DNA of 64,000 bases from Streptomyces cinnabarinus (lineage in GTDB: Bacteria > Actinomycetota > Actinomycetes > Streptomycetales > Streptomycetaceae), in contig NZ_CP114413.1 in the NCBI RefSeq assembly GCF_027270315.1, forward strand, positions 4,092,001 through 4,156,000. Reading direction: 5' to 3'. The position numbers were made by a program, and so were the translations under genes. The notes beneath the pieces are model-generated. The model saw nothing but the letters and a program-made list of their open reading frames with translations, did not search any database and had not been told where the DNA came from. Shown one piece after another: positions 49,152 to 58,397 of the stretch; position 1 is the first letter of the stretch, and the number at the start of each line of letters is the position of its first letter.

Positions 49152-52017
49152 CTCCTCCATCTCCTCGCAGCTCATCCGCCAACACCTCCGCCGCATGGCG
49201 CCCCCGCACCCCCGCCAGCTGCTCCAGCTGGGTCCGGCACGAGAACCCGTCCGCCAGGACCACCGCGTCCTCGCCCGCCGCCCGCACCGCGGGCAGCAAC
49301 TGCTCCTCCGCGCACGCTTTCGACACCTCGAAGTGCCCTTTCTCGAAGCCGAAGTTACCGGCGAGACCGCAACACCCGCCGCTCGGTTCGCCGGAGAGCA
49401 GAGTGGCTTGACGCAGTCGGCGGTCGGCGGCGTCGCCCAGGACCGCGTGCTGGTGGCAGTGGGTCTGGCCGGTGATCGGGCGGTCCACGACCGGTGGATT
49501 CCACTCCGGGGCCAGGCGTTCCAGCGTCTCCGCGAAGGTCAGGACCCGAGCCGCCAGAGCAGCCGCGCGAGGGTCGTCGTGCAGCAGCTCCGGAAGGTCC
49601 GCGCGCAGGGCAGCCGCGCAACTCGGCTCCAGGACCGTCACATACGCGTCCGTGGCCAGTACCGGCTCCAGAAGGTCCAGCGTCCGGCGCAGGACCGTGC
49701 GGGCGCGGTCCAACTGGCCCGTGGAGATGTACGTCAGACCGCAGCACACCCTGCCCCGGCCGGCGAGCAGAAGCGAGGCCGCCGATCGCGTACGGCCGTC
49801 CCCCACCGGCCGCCCCCGCAACCGCAGCGTCGGCGGCAGCGTCACCTGCAACCCCGCCGCCTCCAGCACCCGTACCGCCGCCCGGCCGACGGAGGGCGAG
49901 AGATGCTCGGTGAAGGTGTCCGGCCACAGCACCACCAGAGGGCCGTCAGCAGCAGGCCGCGCGCCCCGACGCCGCCACCATCGGCTGAACGTCTCCCCCG
50001 CCACCCGCGGAATCCCCCGCTCCGCCGCGATCCCGCCCAACCGCTTGCCCAGGGACGCCAATACGCCCACAGAGGCCAGGGAGTTGACCAGCCCCGCCGC
50101 CCTCGTCCGCGAGACCCACCGCAGCCACACCGGCAGCCACCCCATCGCATAGTGGGCGGCCGGGCGGCGGCGCCCGGCGTAGTGGTGGTGCAGGAACTCC
50201 GCCTTGTACGTGGCCATGTCGACGCCGACCGGGCAGTCCGAGCGGCAGCCCTTGCAGGACAGGCACAGGTCGAGAGCGTCGCGGACCTCCGGGGAGCGCC
50301 AGCCGTCGGTCACCACCTCGCCCGCGAGCATCTCGTGCAGCAGGCGCGCGCGCCCGCGCGTGGAGTGCTCCTCCTCGCCCGTCGCGCGGAAGGAGGGGCA
50401 CATGACGGCGGGGCCGGTCGCAGATGTCGTACGGCATTTGGCTACGCCTACGCAGCGGCGGACGGCCGCGGAGAAGTCGCCGCCGTCCGCGGGGTAACCG
50501 AAGGCCACGTCGACCGGTTCCCGGGGGAGGACCGAGAAGCGGAGGTTCGCGTCGAGGGGGGCCGGGCGGACCAGCATGCCCGGGTTCAGCAGGTCGTCCG
50601 GGTCCCATACCGCCTTGGCCCGCTCGAACAGGCCCACCAGCTCCGAGCCGTACATCCTCGGGAGCAGCTCCGCCCGCGCCTGTCCGTCCCCGTGTTCTCC
50701 GGAGAGCGAGCCGCCGTGGGCCACCACCAGATCCGCCAGCTCCTCGGAGAAGCTGCGGAAGCGGCCGACGCCCGCCGACGTGAGCAGATCGAAGTCGATC
50801 CGGACGTGGATGCAGCCGTCCCCGAAGTGGCCGTACGGCGTGCCGCGCAGGCCGTGTGCGGTCAGCAGGGCGCGGAAGTCCCGTAGGTACGGGCCGAGTC
50901 GGGCGGGCGGCACCGCGCAGTCCTCCCAGCCGGGCCAGGCCTCGCTGCCGTCCGGCATCCGGGTCGCCGTACCGCTGGCGTCCTCGCGGATCCGCCACAG
51001 GGCGCGCTGTCCGGCGGGGTCGGTGACGATCCGGGCGTCCACGACGTCGGCGGCCCGCACGATCTCCTCCGCACGCGCGCGTGCCTCCGCGGCCGACTCC
51101 CCGCCCGTCTCCACGAACAGCCAGGCACCGCCCCTGGGCAGTGCCACCGGCGAGGGCACCAGGTCGGCGGCCATGCCCTCCACCGTGAGCGGGCCGTACG
51201 GCAGCAGCCCAGCCGCGGCTTCGGCTGCCGCGCCCTCGTCGGCGTACCCCAGCACCGCGAGGGCACGCGCGCGTGGTGCCGCCACCAGGTCCACGACCGC
51301 CTCGGTCAGCACCCCGAGCGTGCCCTCGGAGCCGCAGAAGGAGCGGGCCACCTGCACGTCGTTCTCGGGCAGCAGCGCGTCCAGCGCGTATCCGGAGATA
51401 CGGCGGGGCAGCTCGGGAAATCCGGTCCGCAGCAGCGCGAGGTCCCCCTCCACCAGCGCCCGCAGCCCCTCCGGCGCCCCGGCCCAGCCCCTTCCCAGCC
51501 GCAGCCGCTCTCCCCGCGCGGTGACGACGTCCAGCTCGCGCACGCTGTCCGCGGTCGTCCCCCAGGCCACCGAGTGCGAGCCGCAGGAGTTGTTGCCGAT
51601 CATCCCGCCGAGCGTGCAGCGGCTGTGGGTGGAGGGGTCGGGGCCGAAGCGGAGTCCGTGCGGGGCGGCGGCCTCCTGGAGGCGGTCCAGCACGAGCCCC
51701 GGCTGGACGACGGCCGTTCGGGTCTCCGGGTCGAGGGAGAGCAGACGGTTCAGGTGCCGGGTGAAGTCCAGGACGACACCCGTTCCGGTGGCCTGTCCGG
51801 CGATGGAGGTACCGCCCCCGCGCGGGACGACCGGCACGCCATGGCTACGGCAGACGTCTAGCACCGCGGCCACGTCATCGGCGTCCCTCGGCGCGACCAC
51901 GCCGAGCGGGACACGCCGATAGTTGGAGGCGTCCATGGTGGTCAGCGCCCGGGCGGTGACATCGAAACCGACCTCGCCCCGGACGGCCTTGCGCAGATCA
52001 GCCTCTAGATCCGTCAT
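49144..52017 (-). CDS. FAD-binding oxidase fused to Fe-S CCG-domain protein
   Basis: 957-residue GlcD-GlcF-like fusion. The N-terminal FAD/PCMH domain (VVPRGGGTSIAGQATGTGVVLDF, MIGNNSCGSHSVAWGTTADSVREL) and FAD-oxidase C-domain (YGHFGDGCIHVRIDFD, SGEHGDGQARAELL) are followed by Fe-S motifs (CPSFRAT, LCLSCKGCRSDCPVG) and two CCG-type blocks (RVCCGLTYISTG, GGCCGLAGNFGFEKGHF). This is the D-lactate/2-hydroxyacid dehydrogenase type that feeds electrons to the quinone pool. The ATG at 52017 is used; the open frame continues upstream across serC, which is not credible. Divergent from serC. Confidence 0.94.
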   Translation of the reverse strand: MTDLEADLRKAVRGEVGFDVTARALTTMDASNYRRVPLGVVAPRDADDVAAVLDVCRSHGVPVVPRGGGTSIAGQATGTGVVLDFTRHLNRLLSLDPETRTAVVQPGLVLDRLQEAAAPHGLRFGPDPSTHSRCTLGGMIGNNSCGSHSVAWGTTADSVRELDVVTARGERLRLGRGWAGAPEGLRALVEGDLALLRTGFPELPRRISGYALDALLPENDVQVARSFCGSEGTLGVLTEAVVDLVAAPRARALAVLGYADEGAAAEAAAGLLPYGPLTVEGMAADLVPSPVALPRGGAWLFVETGGESAAEARARAEEIVRAADVVDARIVTDPAGQRALWRIREDASGTATRMPDGSEAWPGWEDCAVPPARLGPYLRDFRALLTAHGLRGTPYGHFGDGCIHVRIDFDLLTSAGVGRFRSFSEELADLVVAHGGSLSGEHGDGQARAELLPRMYGSELVGLFERAKAVWDPDDLLNPGMLVRPAPLDANLRFSVLPREPVDVAFGYPADGGDFSAAVRRCVGVAKCRTTSATGPAVMCPSFRATGEEEHSTRGRARLLHEMLAGEVVTDGWRSPEVRDALDLCLSCKGCRSDCPVGVDMATYKAEFLHHHYAGRRRPAAHYAMGWLPVWLRWVSRTRAAGLVNSLASVGVLASLGKRLGGIAAERGIPRVAGETFSRWWRRRGARPAADGPLVVLWPDTFTEHLSPSVGRAAVRVLEAAGLQVTLPPTLRLRGRPVGDGRTRSAASLLLAGRGRVCCGLTYISTGQLDRARTVLRRTLDLLEPVLATDAYVTVLEPSCAAALRADLPELLHDDPRAAALAARVLTFAETLERLAPEWNPPVVDRPITGQTHCHQHAVLGDAADRRLRQATLLSGEPSGGCCGLAGNFGFEKGHFEVSKACAEEQLLPAVRAAGEDAVVLADGFSCRTQLEQLAGVRGRHAAEVLADELRGDGGDG

Positions 52018-52098
52018 ACGGACAGCATTCCAAACGTCGCGTCTCAGCCGACGGACTGCATTTCGACCAGGTTTCCCGCACCGGCTAATCTCACCTCC

Positions 52099-53217
52099 GT
52101 GGCTGAGATCCAGATTCCCGCTGACATCAAGCCCGCCGACGGTCGTTTCGGCGCGGGCCCCTCCAAGGTGCGGACGGAAGCGCTGGACGCGCTGGCCGCG
52201 ACCGGTACGTCTCTGCTCGGTACCTCCCACCGCCAGGCACCGGTGAAGAACCTGGTCGGCCAGGTGCGTGAGGGCATCTCCGAGCTGTTCTCCCTGCCCG
52301 AGGGCTACGAGGTCGTCCTCGGCAACGGCGGCTCCACCGCGTTCTGGGACGTCGCGACGCACGGCCTGATCGAGAACAAGTCGCAGCACCTGAACTTCGG
52401 TGAGTTCAGCTCGAAGTTCGCCAAGGCCGCCAAGCTCGCTCCCTGGCTCGCCGAGCCGACGGTCATCGCGAGCGACCCGGGCACCCACCCCGAGGCGCGG
52501 GCCGAGGCGGGCGTGGACGTCTACGCGTTCACCCACAACGAGACCTCCACCGGTGTCGCGATGCCCATCGAGCGCGTGGCCGGTGCCGACGAGGGCTCCC
52601 TGGTCCTGGTCGACGCCACCTCCGGCGCCGGCGGTCTGCCCGTGGACATCGCCGAGACGGACGTCTACTACTTCGCCCCGCAGAAGTCCTTCGCCTCCGA
52701 AGGCGGTCTGTGGATCGGCGTCTTCTCCCCGGCCGCCATCGAGCGGGCCGAGCGGGTGCACGCCTCCGGCCGCCATGTCCCGGAGTTCTTCAGCCTGCCG
52801 ACGGCGATCGACAACTCCCGCAAGAACCAGACGTACAACACCCCGGCCCTCGCCACCCTCTTCCTGCTCAACCAGCAGCTGGAGTGGATCAACGGCCAGG
52901 GCGGGCTCGCCTGGTCCACGGCCCGGACGAAGGACTCCTCGACGCGGCTGTACGGCTGGGCGGAGGAGTCGAAGTACGCGACGCCGTTCGTGACCGACGC
53001 GGCCAAGCGCTCGCAGGTCATCGGCACGATCGACTTCTCGGACGAGATCGACGCGGCCGCCGTCGCCAAGGCGCTGCGCGCCAACGGCATCGTCGACACC
53101 GAGCCCTACCGCAAGCTCGGCCGCAACCAGCTGCGCGTCGCGATGTTCCCGGCGATCGACCCGGCGGACGTCGAGGCGCTGACGAAGTGCGTCGACTACG
53201 TGATCGAGAAGCTGTAG
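52099..53217 (+). CDS. serC: phosphoserine aminotransferase
   Basis: 372-residue PLP enzyme converting 3-phosphohydroxypyruvate and glutamate to phosphoserine, of the actinobacterial type. The PLP lysine is in YYFAPQKSFASEGGLWIG, and the phosphate loop and substrate region are GNGGSTAFWDVATHGLI and HNETSTGVAMP. Start is GTG. It is divergent from the FAD/Fe-S oxidase over 81 bp and followed by a good terminator. Confidence 0.96.
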   Translation: MAEIQIPADIKPADGRFGAGPSKVRTEALDALAATGTSLLGTSHRQAPVKNLVGQVREGISELFSLPEGYEVVLGNGGSTAFWDVATHGLIENKSQHLNFGEFSSKFAKAAKLAPWLAEPTVIASDPGTHPEARAEAGVDVYAFTHNETSTGVAMPIERVAGADEGSLVLVDATSGAGGLPVDIAETDVYYFAPQKSFASEGGLWIGVFSPAAIERAERVHASGRHVPEFFSLPTAIDNSRKNQTYNTPALATLFLLNQQLEWINGQGGLAWSTARTKDSSTRLYGWAEESKYATPFVTDAAKRSQVIGTIDFSDEIDAAAVAKALRANGIVDTEPYRKLGRNQLRVAMFPAIDPADVEALTKCVDYVIEKL

Positions 53218-53248
53218 GCGGCATCCGTACGGCTTCCGTACGACGATG

Positions 53249-53277
53249 AAGGGCGCCCACGCGAAGTGGGCGCCCTT
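53249..53277. terminator. bidirectional terminator hairpin
   Basis: AAGGGCGCCCAC pairs with GTGGGCGCCCTT (12 bp) on a GCGAA loop and is followed by TTC on the + strand. Sits between convergent serC and the permease gene. Confidence 0.85.
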
Positions 53278-53304
53278 TTCCATGCCACCGACTGCCACCG
53301 GCTC

Positions 53305-54120
53305 TCACCGGCTGAGCTTCTGGAACCTCCGTACCGCCAGCGGCAGGAAGATCGCGGTCAGGACGACCGGCCAGACGCCCGCCATCAGCAGGGCGTGGTT
53401 CTCGACCCAGGAGTCGCCGCCGCCGACCGGGGTGCCGAACAGGTCGCGGGTGGCCGCGGCGGTGGAGGAGATCGGGTTCCAGGCCGCGACCCAGCCCAGC
53501 CAGTCGGGCATCAGCTGCGGCGCGACGAAGATGCTGGAGATCATCGTCAGCGGGAACGCGACCGCGAACAGACCGCCCGCCGCCTCCGGGTTGGGCACGA
53601 GAAGGCCGAGCCACACCCCGAGCCAGATCAGCGCGAACCGCAGCCACAGCAGCAGCCCGAACGCGGCCAGGAAACCGAGGCCGCCGTCCGGACGCCAGCC
53701 CATGGCGATCGCGGTGAGCATCATGATCGCCAACTCGGCGCAGGCGGCGAGGAGATCGGTCACCCCGCGTCCGGCGACCACCGCGGAGGAGGCCATCGGC
53801 ATCGAGCGGAACCGGTCGATGACGCCCTTGGTGGAGTCGTAGACGACCAGGGTCGCGGTGTTGATGAAGCCGAAGGCCATGGTCATCACGAACATGCCCG
53901 GCATCAGGAAGTCCTTGTAGTCCCCGCCGCCCGGCACCGTCATCGCGCTGCCGAAGACATAGCCGTAGAGCAGGACGGACAGGATGGGGAAGCCCAACTG
54001 CCAGGCGATGTTGACCGGTTGGCGCTGGTAGTGGGTGAGGCCGCGGCGGACGATGTTCCAGACATCGGCGAGCGCCCAGTACGCCCGGCTGTGCCCCGCG
54101 TCGAATTCCACCGTGCTCAT
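53305..54120 (-). CDS. DrrB-like ABC-2 exporter permease
   Basis: 271-residue membrane subunit with six helices (PVNIAWQLGFPILSVLLYGYVFG, FVMTMAFGFINTATLVVY, LLAACAELAIMMLTAIAM, FGLLLWLRFALIWLGVWLGLLV). The ABC-2 motif region is SMPMASSAVVAGRGVTDL. Coupled by ATGA to the ATPase upstream; together they form a DrrAB-type drug or lipid exporter under the divergent TetR. Confidence 0.93.
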   Translation of the reverse strand: MSTVEFDAGHSRAYWALADVWNIVRRGLTHYQRQPVNIAWQLGFPILSVLLYGYVFGSAMTVPGGGDYKDFLMPGMFVMTMAFGFINTATLVVYDSTKGVIDRFRSMPMASSAVVAGRGVTDLLAACAELAIMMLTAIAMGWRPDGGLGFLAAFGLLLWLRFALIWLGVWLGLLVPNPEAAGGLFAVAFPLTMISSIFVAPQLMPDWLGWVAAWNPISSTAAATRDLFGTPVGGGDSWVENHALLMAGVWPVVLTAIFLPLAVRRFQKLSR

Positions 54121-55079
54121 GCCGCCGTCTCCTTCTCGGTGCGGTGTCCGGTCAGGCGCAGGAAGACGTCGTCGAGGCTCGGCCTGCGCAGTCCGATGTC
54201 CTCCACCGGGACGCCCTCGTCCTGGAGGGTGCGCGCCACCTCGGTGAGCGCGCCGACCCGGTCGGTGACGGGGGCGTGCACCCGCAACTCGGCCTCGTCC
54301 GCCTCGGGTTCACCGTCGGAGACGCGGGCGACGACCTTGACCGCCCGGGCGATGTCGGACCGCTCGGCGACGACGACCTCGACGCGGTCGCCGCCGACGC
54401 GGTTCTTCAGCCCGTCCGGGGTGTCGTCGGCGATGGACCGCCCCTGGTCGATGACGGTGATGCGCGAGGCCAGCTTGTCAGCCTCCTCCAGATACTGCGT
54501 GGTCAGCAATACGGTGGTGCCGCTCGCCACCAACGCCCGCACCGATTCCCAGACCTCGCCCCGGCTGCGGGGGTCGAGCCCGGTCGTCGGCTCGTCGAGG
54601 AAGAGGACGGACGGGGCGAGGATCATCGACGCGGCGAGGTCCAGACGGCGGCGCATACCGCCGCTGTACTTGCCCACGCCCTTCTCGGCGGCGTCGGTGA
54701 GGTCGAACTGCTCCAGCAGCTCGGTGGCGCGGGACTTGGCGCGCCGGCCGCCGAGGTGGAACAGCCGGCCGAACATCTCCAGGTTCTGCCGCCCGGTGAG
54801 CACCTCGTCCACGGCGGCGTACTGCCCGGTGAGCCCGATCCGGGCCCGGACCTCCCGGGGCTGCCGGGCGACGTCGAGCCCGGCCACGGTGGCGTGTCCG
54901 CCGTCCAGCCTCAGCAGTGTGGACAGGATGCGCACGGCGGTGGTCTTGCCCGCGCCGTTCGGGCCGAGCAGTCCGTGCACGGTGCCCTCGCGGACGACCA
55001 GGTCGAAGCCGTCGAGGGCGCGCTTGTCGCCGTAGCGCTTCTCCAGGGCCTCGGCCCGTACGGCGTATCCGTCGCTCAT
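54117..55079 (-). CDS. DrrA-like ABC exporter ATPase
   Basis: 320-residue ABC ATPase. Walker A is GLLGPNGAGKTTAVRIL, the signature is KYSGGMRRRLDLA, Walker B is VLFLDEPTTGLDP, and the C-terminal DrrA-type extension has a LRRPSLDDVFLRLTGH motif. The start at 55079 is set by MSDGYAVRAEAL; upstream in-frame codons enter the TetR promoter. The operator candidates at 55103-55134 precede it. Confidence 0.93.
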   Translation of the reverse strand: MSDGYAVRAEALEKRYGDKRALDGFDLVVREGTVHGLLGPNGAGKTTAVRILSTLLRLDGGHATVAGLDVARQPREVRARIGLTGQYAAVDEVLTGRQNLEMFGRLFHLGGRRAKSRATELLEQFDLTDAAEKGVGKYSGGMRRRLDLAASMILAPSVLFLDEPTTGLDPRSRGEVWESVRALVASGTTVLLTTQYLEEADKLASRITVIDQGRSIADDTPDGLKNRVGGDRVEVVVAERSDIARAVKVVARVSDGEPEADEAELRVHAPVTDRVGALTEVARTLQDEGVPVEDIGLRRPSLDDVFLRLTGHRTEKETAA

Positions 55080-55102
55080 GGGTCCCCCTTCTCGGTAACT
55101 GA

Positions 55103-55134
55103 GTACACCGTACCCGATTACGCGTACGACGTAC
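55103..55134. promoter_or_regulatory. two GTAC-N3-GTAC operators
   Basis: GTACACCGTAC (55103-55113) and GTACGACGTAC (55124-55134) are palindromic sites whose centres are 21 bp apart (two helical turns), in the divergent gap between the exporter operon and the TetR gene. A typical arrangement for a TetR dimer pair. Confidence 0.62.
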
Positions 55135-55167
55135 CCAGTTTTTTCCGGAGGACCTAAGCTGAGCACC

Positions 55168-55941
55168 ATGACGAGCGGCAAGGACGGTACGGAGACCAGT
55201 GGCAGCGGGGACATCGCCCGCACCATGGAGCTGCTGTGGGACACCGGTCGGCGCCCCAGCCGCGGCCCCAAGCCGACCCTGAGCCTCGACCGGATCGTGG
55301 AAGCCGCCGTCCGGGTCGCGGACAGCGAAGGGCTGGAGGCGCTCTCCATGCGCCGGGTCGCCGCCGAGCTGGGCACCGGCACCATGTCGCTGTACCGCTA
55401 CGTCCCCGGCAAGGGCGAACTACTGGACCTGATGCTGGACCGCGTCCAGCGCCCCTCCGAGAACCCGGGCGACTTCGGCGACGGCACCTGGCGCTCCACC
55501 CTGGAGGCGCTGGCCCGCGCGACCCTCGCGCTCTACCGCGGCCACCCCTGGCTGCTGCACGTCAACCAGTCCCGCCCGCTCCTCGGCCCGAGCGCCCTGG
55601 ACGGCATGGAGAAGATCCTCGCCCGGATCAAGCCGATGGGCCTGAGCGACCCGGAGACGGTCTCGGCCGTCATCATGATCGACGGCTACGTCGTGGGCGC
55701 CGCCCGCACCCAGCTGTACCAGCAGGAGGCGGAGCGCCGGACGGGCCTGACCGACACGGAGTTCTGGCAGGCGCAGACGCCCATGCTGGAGAAGGTCATG
55801 ACGCCCGAACGCTTCCCGCTGCTGTCCGCCCTGCACGAGGACACGTGGGGTCCGGGCTTCGACCACTTCGAGTTCGGCCTGCAACGGATCCTGGACGGGC
55901 TGGAGGTGCTGGTCGCACAGCGCCGCGCGCAGGAGGACTAG
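55168..55941 (+). CDS. TetR-family regulator of the DrrAB exporter
   Basis: 257-residue TetR protein with the HTH at about residues 42-80 (VEAAVRVADSEGLEALSMRRVAAELGTGTMSLYRYVPGKGELL) and a C-terminal TetR_C_1-like ligand domain, of the drug-sensing kind. The N-terminus carries a 30-residue polar extension. It is divergent from the exporter with the GTAC-N3-GTAC sites between them. Its last 4 bp overlap the convergent secreted protein gene (CTAG). Confidence 0.92.
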   Translation: MTSGKDGTETSGSGDIARTMELLWDTGRRPSRGPKPTLSLDRIVEAAVRVADSEGLEALSMRRVAAELGTGTMSLYRYVPGKGELLDLMLDRVQRPSENPGDFGDGTWRSTLEALARATLALYRGHPWLLHVNQSRPLLGPSALDGMEKILARIKPMGLSDPETVSAVIMIDGYVVGAARTQLYQQEAERRTGLTDTEFWQAQTPMLEKVMTPERFPLLSALHEDTWGPGFDHFEFGLQRILDGLEVLVAQRRAQED

Positions 55942-56924
55942 CGGCTACGACGTCGTAGGCGGCTGACGCCGAAGAGGGCGGCCAGGACGGCGGCGACCGC
56001 GAGAGCCCCGGTCCTGACATTCCCGTCGCCCCCGCCCGATCCGCCGTCACCGGCGGCGGAACTCCCCTCCCCCGAGGACGAGTCCGAGCCCGAGGACCCG
56101 CCGCTGTCGGGCGCGTCCTCGGGCTCCACCGAACTCTCCGCCCCCTCGGCGCCGTACATGAGCCTGCCGCCGTCGGCGGTATAGGTGACGGACTCGCCCT
56201 GCCCCAGGAACGGCACGCTCAGCCGGCCGGTCTTCTTGATGTCGCCGCTGTTCCAGTCGTAGGCGAAGGCGCCGAAGTAGCTGCGGACGACGAGCTTGCG
56301 GCCGTCCGGGGAGAGGGTGGCGTCGGTGGCCTGGAGGTTGTCGATGCGGGCGACGGGCTTGAAGACATTCGTACCCGAGGCGGAGAGCTCGGCGGGCCCC
56401 TCGAAGAGCTGCCCGCCCTCCTCCTTCTTGTCGGCGATGTAGACGCGCCCGGTCTTGGGATGCACGACGAGCGACTCGGCGTCCCGCGCCCCGCCCTGGT
56501 ACTGCACGACGTACTGGGTGGCCCGGACCGTCCGGTCCCGCAGCTCCTTGGGCTCGGGAAGCCGGTAGATCCAGACGTGCGGCCAGGTGCCGCCGAGGTT
56601 GTCGCCGATGTCGCCGACCCAGAGCTCGTTGTCCGGACCGACGGAGATGGCCTCGACGTCGCGCGGGGTGCCGACGCCGGTCAGGGTGACGGTGGCGACG
56701 GTCTCGCCGGTGGCGCTGTCGACGGCGTAGAGATAGGCGCCGTCGTCGCTGTCGTTGTGGGTCCAGTAGATGCCCGGGTGCTGCCGGGAGGCGGCGAGTC
56801 CGCTGGACTCGGTGATGCGCGGGTCCTTGATGGTGAAGCCGTCGTCGCCGTCGGCGGCGGAGGCGGGCACGGCGAAAGCGCCCACGAGAAGGGCGGCGGC
56901 GAGTACGGCGAAGGGTCGGCGCAT
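55938..56924 (-). CDS. secreted beta-propeller-like protein with C-terminal membrane anchor
   Basis: 328-residue protein. It has an N-terminal Sec signal (PFAVLAAALLVGAFAVPASAADG), a mature domain with strand repeats (ITESSGLAASRQHPGIYWTHNDSDDGAYLYAV, VEAISVGPDNELWVGDIGDN) like esterase-like/phytase-type propellers, a Ser/Gly-rich linker, and a C-terminal helix with a basic tail (ALAVAAVLAALFGVSRLRRRSR). I see no LPXTG motif. It is anchored by the helix. Function unknown. Confidence 0.88.
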   Translation of the reverse strand: MRRPFAVLAAALLVGAFAVPASAADGDDGFTIKDPRITESSGLAASRQHPGIYWTHNDSDDGAYLYAVDSATGETVATVTLTGVGTPRDVEAISVGPDNELWVGDIGDNLGGTWPHVWIYRLPEPKELRDRTVRATQYVVQYQGGARDAESLVVHPKTGRVYIADKKEEGGQLFEGPAELSASGTNVFKPVARIDNLQATDATLSPDGRKLVVRSYFGAFAYDWNSGDIKKTGRLSVPFLGQGESVTYTADGGRLMYGAEGAESSVEPEDAPDSGGSSGSDSSSGEGSSAAGDGGSGGGDGNVRTGALAVAAVLAALFGVSRLRRRSR

Positions 56925-57023
56925 GCCGTCAAGCCTGCCATCCCGCCCGGAGTTCGGCGGGGCGTGTCCGGCCTCACACCGCACCGGCTCCCGCCCGCCC
57001 CACCGATCGTCCATCATGAGCGG

Positions 57024-57707
57024 ATGCTCAGGTTCATGCCCGTCGGTGACTCCCAGACGATCGGAAGCGCGGGCGAACACACCTGGCGCTACCGGCTGTG
57101 GCAGCACCTGCGCGATACGTACGGCGGCCCCTTCACGCTGGTCGGCCCGCGCGAGGAGCTGTACGACAAGGCGACGGACACGGCGACGTCGTACGAGTAC
57201 GCCGACCCCGACTTCCCCCGCGCCCACCTGGCCGGCTGGGGCGAGGGCTGGCTCCACATGGCACCCCTGATCGGCGAGGCGACCCGTTCCTGCCGCGCGG
57301 ATGTCCTCCTGGTCGCCCTGGGTCTGATCGACCTCGGCTTCTACACCAACGCCGAGCAGACGGCGGAGAACGTACGCCTCTTCATAGCGAACGCCCGCGA
57401 GGCCAACCCGCGCGTCCGCATGGCGGTACTGCCGGTCATCCCGAACATCCGCGCCGTGGACGAGCCGGACTTCGGCGAGCAGGTGACCCTCTTCAACGAA
57501 CTCCTGGCGAAGGCGGTGGCGGACCTGGACGAACCCCGCTCACCGCTGCTGCTGACCTCACCGCCTTCGTCGTACGACATCAACCTCGACACCTACGACG
57601 GCACCCACCCCAACGCGAGCGGTGAACACCGGATCGCCGGGGCGTTCGCGGGGGCGATGTGGGAGGCGTGGGGGATCGGACAGACGTACGTGGCCGGAAC
57701 AGGTTGA
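57024..57707 (+). CDS. SGNH/GDSL-type hydrolase
   Basis: 227-residue SGNH-fold protein. Block I is MPVGDSQTIG (GDS), block II GWGEGW, block III LGLIDLGFY (in place of GxND), and block V DGTHPNASGEHRIAG (DxxH). No signal peptide, so cytoplasmic. ATG at 57024 follows a weak GAGCGG; the in-frame ATG at 57036 gives a shorter start. Divergent from the secreted propeller protein. Confidence 0.87.
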   Translation: MLRFMPVGDSQTIGSAGEHTWRYRLWQHLRDTYGGPFTLVGPREELYDKATDTATSYEYADPDFPRAHLAGWGEGWLHMAPLIGEATRSCRADVLLVALGLIDLGFYTNAEQTAENVRLFIANAREANPRVRMAVLPVIPNIRAVDEPDFGEQVTLFNELLAKAVADLDEPRSPLLLTSPPSSYDINLDTYDGTHPNASGEHRIAGAFAGAMWEAWGIGQTYVAGTG

Positions 57708-57795
57708 CCGATTCCGGGCGTCTCTTGGTCACCGTGCGTATCGTTGTACTGCGCGGCTGCACCTTTCCGTGGGGCAGCCGGGGAGGAGCGCCACG

Positions 57796-58380
57796 ATGAC
57801 CGTCGTACAAGACAGGATCGAGATGGCCGAGGAAGACGGCGAGCTGACTCTGGACGAGTTGTTCGAGTCGCTTGAGCGGACCACCCCCGAGGGATACAAG
57901 GTCGAGATCGTCGAGGGGGCCATCTTCATGTCGCCACAGCGGGACACCCACTGGGAAATCATCCTGGACATCGTCGAGCAACTGCGCACCAAGTACCCGC
58001 GCAAGCGCGTGAAGTCGGACGTCCGGGTCGACTACCCGGGCCATCTCAACGGCTTCGCCTCCGACGTGACGCTCGTCAAGGAGGCCGCCGAGAAGGGCCC
58101 CAAGGGCTTGTGGAACTGCGAGGACGTCGAGTTCGTGGCCGAGGTCATCTCGAAAGGGACGGCGCACAACGACTACGGCCCCAAGAAGACCGCCTACGCC
58201 CTCGCCGACGTCCTCGTCTACCTCATCGCCGATCCCTACCAGGGCAAGTGCCATCTCTACACTCAGCCCAAGGACGGCGAATACCTCACCGAAACTTCCG
58301 TCACCTTCGGCTCGGACGTAGACATGTCCACCACACCCCTCGGCCTCACCCTGAAGACCGATGAGTTCCCCCGCGGCTGA
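57796..58380 (+). CDS. Uma2-family PD-(D/E)XK nuclease-like protein
   Basis: 194-residue Uma2-type protein. Family features are the start EGYKVEIVEGAIFMSP, ASDVTLVKE (acidic residue of the core), and EVISKGTAHNDYGPKKTAYA (Glu and Lys of the site). GGGAGGAG precedes the ATG. Uma2 proteins are abundant in Streptomyces without a settled role. It is followed by the maltokinase-cap protein gene after 17 bp. Confidence 0.88.
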   Translation: MTVVQDRIEMAEEDGELTLDELFESLERTTPEGYKVEIVEGAIFMSPQRDTHWEIILDIVEQLRTKYPRKRVKSDVRVDYPGHLNGFASDVTLVKEAAEKGPKGLWNCEDVEFVAEVISKGTAHNDYGPKKTAYALADVLVYLIADPYQGKCHLYTQPKDGEYLTETSVTFGSDVDMSTTPLGLTLKTDEFPRG

Positions 58381-58397
58381 CTGACAGAATCCGCAGC

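Noticed and set aside
52018..53298. Upstream extension of the FAD/Fe-S oxidase across serC
   Set aside because: It would run antisense through all of serC and adds no domain; the start at 52017 gives a normal-length protein.
55938..56924. Sortase-anchored surface protein
   Set aside because: It has a signal peptide, C-terminal helix and basic tail but no LPXTG or LAXTG motif before the helix.
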